Source: DASZKW01 sp035552775 (GTDB lineage Bacteria > Actinomycetota > Acidimicrobiia > Acidimicrobiales > Palsa-688). From it: DNA of 64,000 bases. The stretch is taken from contig DASZKW010000016.1 in NCBI GenBank assembly GCA_035552775.1, positions 1 to 64,000 of the forward strand, written 5' to 3'. The notes under the pieces were generated by a model, which did no database searches, had not been told where the DNA came from, and worked only from the letters and a program-made list of their open reading frames with translations. Below, piece after piece: positions 57,914 through 64,000 of this stretch (positions are counted from its first letter, which is position 1; every line of letters starts with the position of its first letter). Both the position numbers and the translations under genes were made by a program.

Positions 57914-58717
57914 ATGCACCCCATCGAACGGCTGCGGTACGTGGCGCGCGCCGAGGGCGCCGATCCCTCGCTCGTCGCCGTGGAGGCGGCGTCCGCCCTG
58001 GCGTCGATCGCCCGCAGCGACCCCGCCGGCCTCGTGCCCGCGTGCCGGCGCCTGATCAGCCGCCACCTTTCTGCCGGACCGGTGTGGTGGCTGTCGGCGC
58101 GGGTCCTCGGCGCGCCCGACCCAGTGGAAGCCGCCCGGGCGGCGGCGGCTGAACTGGAGGACGACGCCACCGACCGTCACCTGGCGGCGGTGCTCCCCGA
58201 CGACGGCACCGCCCTGGTCATCGGCTGGCCGGAGGTGGCTGCGTCGGCCCTGCGCCGGCGCGCAGACGTCGAGCTGCTGGTCGCCGAGGGGGGTGGCGAG
58301 GGTGCGGCCCTGGCCCGGCGCCTGTCCGGTGCCGGCAACGACGTCGCCGTCGTCGCCGACGCCGGTGTGGGAGCCGCCGCCGTGGTGGTGGACATCGTGG
58401 TGCTTGAAGCGCACGCCGCGGGGCCGACCGGTCTGCTCTGCACGCCGGGGTCGCACGCCGCCGCCGCCGTGGCGGCGCGCTCCGGGGCGGCGGTGTGGGC
58501 GGTCGCGGGGACGGGGCGCGTGCTGCCCTCCCGGCTGTGGGAGGCGCTCCTCGAGCGCTTCGACGCCGGCGGGGAGCCGTGGGAACGAGACAGCGAGGTG
58601 GTCCCGGTGGACCTCCTCGACGCGTTGGTCGGCCCGGGCGGCCCGGTGGAGGTGGCCGAGGGGCTGGCATCGGCGACGTGCCCGGCGGCCCCGGAGCTGT
58701 TCCGCGACGCCGGGTAG
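57914..58717 (+). CDS. IF2B/methylthioribose-1-phosphate isomerase-like protein
   Basis: The protein has 267 residues. The N-terminal half is helical (ERLRYVARAEGADPSLVAVEAASAL). The C-terminal half has the eIF2B-like Rossmann pattern: LVIGWPEVAASAL, ELLVAEGGGEGAALARRL, VVADAGVGAAAVVVDIVVLEAHA, then LLCTPGSHAAAAVAARSGAAVWAVAG. Bacterial relatives are sugar-1-phosphate isomerases. The catalytic Cys/Asp of true isomerases is not clearly present, and the protein is shorter than the ~350-residue MtnA family. The call rests on fold-like pattern only. Confidence 0.55.
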   Translation: MHPIERLRYVARAEGADPSLVAVEAASALASIARSDPAGLVPACRRLISRHLSAGPVWWLSARVLGAPDPVEAARAAAAELEDDATDRHLAAVLPDDGTALVIGWPEVAASALRRRADVELLVAEGGGEGAALARRLSGAGNDVAVVADAGVGAAAVVVDIVVLEAHAAGPTGLLCTPGSHAAAAVAARSGAAVWAVAGTGRVLPSRLWEALLERFDAGGEPWERDSEVVPVDLLDALVGPGGPVEVAEGLASATCPAAPELFRDAG

Positions 58718-58754
58718 GGAATGACTCGCGTTCACCGAGATCCGAAGGAGTGTC

Positions 58755-59297
58755 ATGTCCGAGACCAAGCGCCCACCACTTCCCTACGAGTTCCTTCCCG
58801 AGAAGCCGTCGTTCACGGTAACCAGCAGCGACATCACCGACGGCCGGCCCCTGGCCACCCGCCACGCGTCGGGTGCGATGGGCGCAGGTGGCGAGGACAC
58901 CTCACCCGAGCTGTCGTGGTCGGGCTTCCCACCGGAGACAAAGAGCTTCGCCGTCACCTGCTACGACCCCGACGCCCCCACCCACAGCGGCTTTTGGCAC
59001 TGGGCGGTGGCAGACATCCCGGCTTCGGTGACCGAGCTGGCGACCGGGGCCGGCACCCCCGGCAGTGACCAGGTGCCGGCGGGTGCGATCACGTTGCGCA
59101 ACGACGCAGGCGTGGCCGGGTACGTGGGCGCCGCGCCCCCACAAGGTCACGGGCCGCACCGGTACATATTCACCGTGCATGCCGTCGACGTGGAGAGCCT
59201 CGGGATCGACGGCGGCGCCACGCCTGCGTATCTCGGGTTCAATCTGTTCGGCCACACCCTGGCCCGGGGGATGATCATCCCCACATACGAGCAGTAG
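58755..59297 (+). CDS. YbhB/YbcL family (PEBP) protein
   Basis: The protein has 180 residues, ATG preceded by AAGGAG. Family blocks: SPELSWSGFPPETKSFAVTCYDPDAP near 50-75, FWHWAVADIPASVTEL, and GHGPHRYIFTVHAVD with the conserved Asp/His of the ligand pocket. It is cytoplasmic, without a signal peptide. Phosphatidylethanolamine-binding-protein relatives in bacteria have no clear biochemical role, and none is suggested by the neighbours. Confidence 0.92.
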   Translation: MSETKRPPLPYEFLPEKPSFTVTSSDITDGRPLATRHASGAMGAGGEDTSPELSWSGFPPETKSFAVTCYDPDAPTHSGFWHWAVADIPASVTELATGAGTPGSDQVPAGAITLRNDAGVAGYVGAAPPQGHGPHRYIFTVHAVDVESLGIDGGATPAYLGFNLFGHTLARGMIIPTYEQ

Positions 59298-59311
59298 GAC
59301 GGGCAGGCTCC

Positions 59312-60262
59312 GTGTCCGCGCGTACCCGCACCCTGCCGCGCAGGTCGTGTCACTCCGTCCCCGGCTCCAGCGACAGGTTCCTGGCCAAGGCACCGTCCTT
59401 GCCGGCCGACATGGTCTTCCTCGACCTGGAAGACGCGGTTGCGCCGGCGGAGAAGGAGGCGGCCCGGGACAGGGTGGTCGAAGCGGTCAGGGGCCTGGAG
59501 TGGGGGGACAAGGTCCTCTGCGTGAGGGTCAACGCCTGGGACACCCGATGGACCTACGGCGACGTGATAGAGGTGGTCACCAACGCTGGTGAGCGCCTCG
59601 ATGAGATCATGCTCCCCAAGGTGCAGACCGCCGCCGAGGTGGTGGCCCTCGACCTGCTCCTGACCCAGGTCGAGGCCAACGCCGGCCTGCCCCGCGGCCA
59701 CATAGGCATCGAGGCGCAGATCGAGACGGCGCGGGGGTTGATCAACGTCGAGCAGATCTGCACGGCCTCGCCCCGCCTGGAAACGGTAATCCTCGGACCC
59801 GTAGACTTCTCGGCGTCGATGGGCATGCCGTCGCTGGCGGGGGGGCTGCTCATCCCCGGATATCCCGGGGACTACTTCCACTACGTGTTCGTGAAGATCC
59901 TCGCCGCCGGCCGGGCGGCCGGTCTGCAGGTCGTGGACGGGCCGTACGTCAAGATCCGCGACCTGGAAGGGTTTCGTGAGTACGCAACCAGGACCCAGAT
60001 CCTCGGCTTCGACGGGAAGTGGTCACTCCACCCGGACCAGGTGACCATATTGAACGAGGTCTTCTCGCCCACCCAACAGCAGTACGACCGGGCCTGGGAC
60101 ATACTCGACGCCTACCGCGCCGCGACCGAGGCGGACCGGGTGGGGGCGGTGATGTTCGGAGACGAGATGATCGACGAGGCGTCGCGCAAGGTGGCGCTGA
60201 CGCTCGTGACCCGCGGGGAGAGGGCCGGCCTGTCCCGCTCGGGCGCACCGAGAGCGGGGTAG
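59312..60262 (+). CDS. HpcH/HpaI aldolase / citrate lyase beta family (malyl-CoA lyase-like)
   Basis: The protein has 316 residues. The TIM barrel has SVPGSSDRFLAKAPSLPADMVFLDLEDAV at the start (CoA-binding Arg/Lys and metal-binding region), CVRVNAWDTRW, EIMLPKVQTAAEV, IGIEAQIETARGLINVEQI with the metal-binding Glu, and LGFDGKWSLHPDQV. These fit malyl-CoA / beta-methylmalyl-CoA lyases more than citrate lyase, including GFDGKWSLHP. The convergent gene encodes a methylsuccinyl-CoA dehydrogenase-like protein, so the ethylmalonyl-CoA pathway is a reasonable setting. GTG start. Confidence 0.85.
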   Translation: MSARTRTLPRRSCHSVPGSSDRFLAKAPSLPADMVFLDLEDAVAPAEKEAARDRVVEAVRGLEWGDKVLCVRVNAWDTRWTYGDVIEVVTNAGERLDEIMLPKVQTAAEVVALDLLLTQVEANAGLPRGHIGIEAQIETARGLINVEQICTASPRLETVILGPVDFSASMGMPSLAGGLLIPGYPGDYFHYVFVKILAAGRAAGLQVVDGPYVKIRDLEGFREYATRTQILGFDGKWSLHPDQVTILNEVFSPTQQQYDRAWDILDAYRAATEADRVGAVMFGDEMIDEASRKVALTLVTRGERAGLSRSGAPRAG

Positions 60263-60286
60263 CTCGCGGGGCGAGGGTCTGGCGCC

Positions 60287-61915
60287 TCAGACGGCCTGCT
60301 CGACGAGGCGGCGGGCTATGACCTTGAGGGCGAGCGTCTCGTCCGCGCCCTCGAAGATCGACAGCACCCGGGCGTCGACGAAGTACCGGCTCACTGGGTA
60401 CTCCTCGGCGTAGCCCATCCCGCCGTGTATCTGCATGGCCTCGCGCGTCACCCACTCGGCTGCTCGGCACGCGTAGGCCTTCACCATCGACGCCTCCAGG
60501 GCGCCGTCGCCCTTGGCCATCAGCCGCGCCACCTTGTACATGTACTGGCGGGCGGCCTGAACGGCCCCCGCCATGCGGGCGAGCTTGGCGCGCGTCAGCT
60601 GGTAGTCGCCGACAGGTCGGCCGAACACGACCCGCTCACCGGCGTAGGCGACCGCCGCCTCGTAGGCGGCCTGCATGACGCCCACGGCGCGCGCCGCGGT
60701 CTGCAGCCGGCCGTTGCCGAAGCCCTCCATCTGGTAGTAGAAACCCCGCCCGACCCCCTTCTCGCCTCCGACCAGGTTGGCCCCCGGTACCCGCCACGCG
60801 TCGAAGGCCAGCTCGTAGGAGTGCATGCCCCGGTAGCCGATGGTGTCGATCGGCCTACCCTCGAGTCGCCCCCCGCCCGCCTGGTGGAGTACGAACCCGT
60901 GCCCGTCGCCGCGTTCCTTGGCCACGACGAACATGGACAGGCCCCGGTGGGCCCGGGCCCGGTCCGCGTCGGTGCGGGCGAGGACCATGAGCACGTCGGC
61001 GCGCGCCGCGAACGTCGACCACGTCTTGGTTCCCCTCAGCACCCAGTCCTCGCCGTCGGGGATGGCGGCCAGTGTTATGGCGGCCACGTCCGATCCGTAG
61101 TCGGGCTCGGTGACGGCGACGGCGACCATCACCTCCCCGGAGGCCAGCCGGGGGAGCCAGTGCCGTTTCTGCTCCTCGGTGCCCCCCCGCACCAGCGCAC
61201 GGGCCAGGATCTCGGGTCGGGTGATGAGCGAACCTCCCGCTCCGAGCGAGGCGCGTGACAGCTCCTCGGTCGCCACCACCATGCCCAGGAAGTCACGTTC
61301 GCCGCCGGTGGCGAAGCCGCCGTAGGCCTCGGGGATCGACAGCCCGAAGGCACCGATGTCGCCGAGCCCGGCGATTATGTCTTCGGGGATGTCGGCGTTT
61401 TGGCGATGGATCCGTTCCGCCACGGGAGCGATGCGCTCGTCGGCGAAGCGGTGGAAGGTCTCGGCCACGAGCTCGAAGTCGGAATCGAGGTGGCGTGGAC
61501 CCGGCTTGTCGGCCAGGGCGGCAAGCCACGCCGGGTCCCGGTACGGCGCCATGTCAGCCACTGCCGCGCCGAGCGACCAGGCACCGGGGCGGTCCGGGTC
61601 ACCCCGCCGGCCGTCCCCCAACCCCCATCCCGCCGCCCGTCCGAGCACCCTGGCGGCCAGGTCGCTCACCGAGTCGGCGACGAACGCGCACGCGATACGG
61701 GCTTCGGTATCTCCGCCTGCCCCGTAGTCAACCGCCGACCGTGACACCTCGACGGCCGCGGCGGCGTGGGCCAGGTCGTAGGCCACCACCTGGTGATCAT
61801 CCAGCGCTTTGGGCCCGCCGGCCGCGAGATGGCGGGCGCAGGCGCCCACCACGTCCGCTGCGGTCGAGGCGGCAGCGGCAGCCACGACCAGGTCGGGGCT
61901 CGGAGCCGGGAGCAC
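60287..61915 (-). CDS. mcd: Acyl-CoA dehydrogenase, (2S)-methylsuccinyl-CoA dehydrogenase-like
   Basis: The protein has 542 residues, about 160 longer than ordinary acyl-CoA dehydrogenases because of an N-terminal helical extension, as in methylsuccinyl-CoA dehydrogenase. The dehydrogenase core has ERIAPVAERIHRQNADIP, VTEPDYGSDVAA, TKTWSTFAARAD, IGYRGMHSYELAFDAWRVP and MEGFGNGRLQTAARAVGVMQAA, then RVVFGRPVGDYQLTRAKLARMA. These blocks recall Mcd of the ethylmalonyl-CoA pathway, which makes mesaconyl-CoA. The catalytic base is expected near IFEGADETL. Next to the lyase it forms a consistent pair; neither ccr nor ecm is in view. Confidence 0.8.
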   Translation of the reverse strand: MLPAPSPDLVVAAAAASTAADVVGACARHLAAGGPKALDDHQVVAYDLAHAAAAVEVSRSAVDYGAGGDTEARIACAFVADSVSDLAARVLGRAAGWGLGDGRRGDPDRPGAWSLGAAVADMAPYRDPAWLAALADKPGPRHLDSDFELVAETFHRFADERIAPVAERIHRQNADIPEDIIAGLGDIGAFGLSIPEAYGGFATGGERDFLGMVVATEELSRASLGAGGSLITRPEILARALVRGGTEEQKRHWLPRLASGEVMVAVAVTEPDYGSDVAAITLAAIPDGEDWVLRGTKTWSTFAARADVLMVLARTDADRARAHRGLSMFVVAKERGDGHGFVLHQAGGGRLEGRPIDTIGYRGMHSYELAFDAWRVPGANLVGGEKGVGRGFYYQMEGFGNGRLQTAARAVGVMQAAYEAAVAYAGERVVFGRPVGDYQLTRAKLARMAGAVQAARQYMYKVARLMAKGDGALEASMVKAYACRAAEWVTREAMQIHGGMGYAEEYPVSRYFVDARVLSIFEGADETLALKVIARRLVEQAV

Positions 61916-61992
61916 GGGCCCAGGCTAGAGCCCCCGCACAGCCCTGTAGATCTGCCCTTGACGTCAAGGTCGGCAACCGCTCCGGGAGCCGC

Positions 61993-61998
61993 TACCAT
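61993..61998 (+). promoter_or_regulatory. Candidate -10 (TACCAT) for a leaderless MFS transcript
   Basis: TACCAT ends 6 nt before the ATG at 62005; no ribosome-binding site is present. Confidence 0.45.
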
Positions 61999-62004
61999 CA
62001 CCGG

Positions 62005-63789
62005 ATGGCAACAGTGGCAACCGCCGGCCAGGTCCCGGCACCCATCGAGGGCCGGGGTGACCACTACAAGTGGATCGCCCTGTCCAACACCACCCTCGGG
62101 ATACTGATGGTGACCATCAACCAGTCGATCCTTTTGATCTCGCTGCCAGACATCTTCCGGGGGATCAACCTCAATCCCCTGACACCGGCCAACACTTCTT
62201 ACTTCCTGTGGATCCTCATGGGCTTCCTGCTCACCACCGCGGTGCTCGTCGTCAGCCTCGGGCGGGTCGGCGACATCTACGGCCGGGTGAGGATGTACAA
62301 CCTCGGTTTCGCGGTGTTCACCGTATTCTCGATCCTGCTGTCGGTGACATTCCTCAAAGGCGCCGGCGGGGCGCTTTGGATCATCGTCATGCGGATCTTC
62401 CAAGGGGTGGGCGGGGCATTCCTGTTCGCCAATTCGAGCGCCATCCTCACCGACGCCTTCCCCGAGAACGAGCGGGGAAAGGCCCTCGGGATCAACGGTG
62501 TCGCCGCCGTCGGCGGGTCCTTCCTCGGGCTCATCCTGGGTGGCGTGCTGGCGCCGGTCGAGTGGCGCCTGGTGTTCCTCGTGTCGGTACCTTTCGGCCT
62601 CTTTGGCACCGTGTGGGCATACCTGAAGCTGCGGGACAACGGGATCCGCATGCCCGCCAAGATCGACTGGTGGGGCAACCTGGCCTTCGCCGTCGGGCTC
62701 ATCTCGCTGCTGACCGGGATCGTCTACGCCCTCGAACCCTATGGCGGCCACACCATGGGCTGGACCAACCCCGGGGTGCTCCTCGCCACCTTCGGCGGCG
62801 TGGCCACCCTCGGTGTGTTCGCCTGGATCGAAATGCGGGTCCCCAACCCGATGTTCCGACTGCGCCTGTTCAAGATCCGGGCGTTCTCTGCGGGCAACGT
62901 CGCCGCCCTGCTGTCGGCACTCGGGCGCGGCGGCCTCCAGTTCATGCTCATCATCTGGCTGCAAGGGATCTGGCTACCCCAACACGGGTACTCGTTTGCC
63001 TCCACGCCGCTTTGGGCGGGCATCTATATGATCCCCCTGACCGTCGGGTTCTTGATCGCCGGTCCCATCTCGGGCGTGCTCTCGGACCGCTACGGCGCCC
63101 GGCCTTTCGCCACCGCCGGCCTGGTGATTTCGGGCGCCAGCTTCTTGCTGCTGGAACTGCTGCCCATGAACTTCCAGTACGTGTGGTTCGCCCTGCTCAT
63201 ATTGTTGTTCGCGCTGGGAAGCGGCTTGTTCTTCTCGCCCAACCAGGCCGGGGTGATGAACAGCCTCCCCCCCGACCAGCGCGGCGCCGGCGCCGGCATG
63301 CTCAACACATTTCAGAATTCAGCGTCGGTCCTTTCCATCGGGGTCTTCTTCACGATCATCACCCTGGGTCTGTCGGCGGGGCTGCCGGGACATCTCTTCG
63401 CCGGTCTCACCGCCCAGGGTGTCCCCGCCGGGGTGGCCACCCAGATCTCCCACCTGCCCCCGATCGGTAGCCTCTTCTCGGCGTTCTTGGGCTTCAACCC
63501 GATCCACCAGCTTCTCGCTCCGACCGGGGTCCTCCAACACGTGACTCACCAGCAGGCGGCCTTCTTGACGGGCAGGTCCTTCTTTCCCCGCCTCATCTCG
63601 CAGCCGTTCGCCACCGGGCTGCACCTGGCGTTCGACTTCGCGGCCGTCGCCAGCTTCGTCGCGGCGGTGGCGTCGCACATGCGGGGCGGTCGTTACGTCC
63701 ACGCCACCGAGTCGCTCGGCGAGGAGGTGGGGGAGGGCTTGGCCGGCGCCGGGACCGCCGCCGCGACCGAGAACGGCACGGGCGCGTGA
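62005..63789 (+). CDS. MFS transporter, DHA2 (14-helix) drug-exporter family
   Basis: The protein has 594 residues and about fourteen hydrophobic segments. It has the DHA2 pattern: LGILMVTINQSILLISLPDI in helix 1, GRVGDIYGRVRMYNLG (motif A), MRIFQGVGGAFLFANSSAIL and the motif C-like AAVGGSFLGLILGGVLAP in helix 5. A long loop before the last helix (QISHLPPIGSLFSAF through the LTGRSFFPRL segment) is typical. Predicted proton-driven export of drugs or metabolites. An ORF reading would extend it 250 codons upstream, but that region is the antisense of mcd. It is coupled to a MerR-type regulator (GTGA). Confidence 0.9.
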   Translation: MATVATAGQVPAPIEGRGDHYKWIALSNTTLGILMVTINQSILLISLPDIFRGINLNPLTPANTSYFLWILMGFLLTTAVLVVSLGRVGDIYGRVRMYNLGFAVFTVFSILLSVTFLKGAGGALWIIVMRIFQGVGGAFLFANSSAILTDAFPENERGKALGINGVAAVGGSFLGLILGGVLAPVEWRLVFLVSVPFGLFGTVWAYLKLRDNGIRMPAKIDWWGNLAFAVGLISLLTGIVYALEPYGGHTMGWTNPGVLLATFGGVATLGVFAWIEMRVPNPMFRLRLFKIRAFSAGNVAALLSALGRGGLQFMLIIWLQGIWLPQHGYSFASTPLWAGIYMIPLTVGFLIAGPISGVLSDRYGARPFATAGLVISGASFLLLELLPMNFQYVWFALLILLFALGSGLFFSPNQAGVMNSLPPDQRGAGAGMLNTFQNSASVLSIGVFFTIITLGLSAGLPGHLFAGLTAQGVPAGVATQISHLPPIGSLFSAFLGFNPIHQLLAPTGVLQHVTHQQAAFLTGRSFFPRLISQPFATGLHLAFDFAAVASFVAAVASHMRGGRYVHATESLGEEVGEGLAGAGTAAATENGTGA

Positions 63790-64000
63790 TTGCCCAGGAG
63801 GCCGGCCCCCCGCTGCTGGGGATCGGCGAGGCGGCGGCCCATGCCGGCGTGTCCGAGCGGGCGTTGCGCTACTACCAGCAGCTCGGGCTCATCACCCCCT
63901 CGGCGCGGACCCCGGGAGGGATGCGCCGCTACTCCGAGGACAACCTGGCCCGCGTCGTGCGCATCCGGGAGCTGCAGAGCCTGCTAGGGCTCAACCTGGA
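63786..64000 (+). CDS. MerR-family transcriptional regulator (partial, runs off the window)
   Basis: Seventy-one codons are visible from the GTG that overlaps the exporter stop; the gene continues past the right edge. The N-terminal winged helix is clear: GIGEAAAHAGVSERALRYY, QQLGLITPSARTPGGMRRY, then NLARVVRIRELQSLLGLNL, the MerR pattern. The effector domain lies outside the window. Translational coupling to an MFS exporter suggests it controls that gene in response to an exported ligand. Confidence 0.9.
   Translation, partial: MIAQEAGPPLLGIGEAAAHAGVSERALRYYQQLGLITPSARTPGGMRRYSEDNLARVVRIRELQSLLGLNL

Noticed and set aside
61255..62004. Possible 250-residue N-terminal extension of the MFS transporter.
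   Set aside because: The extension is Arg/Pro low complexity and lies entirely over the antisense of the acyl-CoA dehydrogenase; the ATG at 62005 begins a normal transporter.

Overview
The window looks like a chromosomal segment of a high-GC actinobacterium, most plausibly of the Acidimicrobiia type. GC is high throughout, GTG starts are frequent, and genes often overlap by 4 bp (ATGA/GTGA). Typical actinobacterial families are present: DUF501, a GAF-ANTAR regulator, nickel superoxide dismutase with its maturation protease, SseB and a DUF459-type SGNH protein. Many start codons sit 6-11 nt behind a TAnnnT hexamer, the layout expected for leaderless transcripts. Lineage is inferred from gene content only.

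Layout: 1-1.9 kb is the scar of an integrated element at a tRNA-Gln gene: a tyrosine integrase whose 3' end is replaced by the tail of an HD-domain hydrolase. 1.9-17.9 kb is a housekeeping backbone that I recall as broadly syntenic with the Mycobacterium tuberculosis Rv1014c-Rv1026 area: luxR-type regulator, glmU, prs, rplY, pth, mfd, a SurA-like lipoprotein, mazG, eno and ftsB. It continues at 30.1-31.6 kb with DUF501 and ppx. Two blocks interrupt it. A WXG-type polymorphic toxin with a candidate immunity gene and an SseB gene (5.1-7.7 kb) lies between prs and rplY and is bordered by three 44-bp tandem repeats. A form II molybdenum hydroxylase ('CO dehydrogenase-like') cluster with two large subunits and a full maturation set (17.9-30.1 kb) lies between ftsB and DUF501.

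31.6-35.8 kb holds a GNAT acetyltransferase, a galE2-like/plsC-like pair, the divergent sodX/sodN pair and a DedA protein. 35.9-43.7 kb carries two OmpR-type two-component systems: one flanked by two dedA genes, the other next to a redox operon. Between them are a GAF-ANTAR regulator and a formate/nitrite transporter family gene. 43.8-47.7 kb is a translationally coupled redox operon (small membrane protein, ApbE flavinyltransferase, ferric-reductase-like membrane protein, NuoF-like protein, ferredoxin). It is followed by a phosphodiester glycosidase family protein and a tRNA-Leu.

49-64 kb holds a DMT permease, an MBOAT/SGNH acylation cassette, an ArsB/SLC13-type permease, a quinone oxidoreductase, a secreted Cys-rich protein, fumarase C, an IF2B-like protein and a PEBP protein. 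It ends with a convergent malyl-CoA lyase / methylsuccinyl-CoA dehydrogenase-like pair that points to the ethylmalonyl-CoA pathway, and an MFS exporter coupled to a MerR regulator that runs off the window.

A recurring oddity is short GC-rich repeats inserted in frame at linkers of otherwise conserved proteins (toxin, Pth, Mfd, MazG, MoxR, CoxG). All functional calls are made by reading the sequence; no database search was run.
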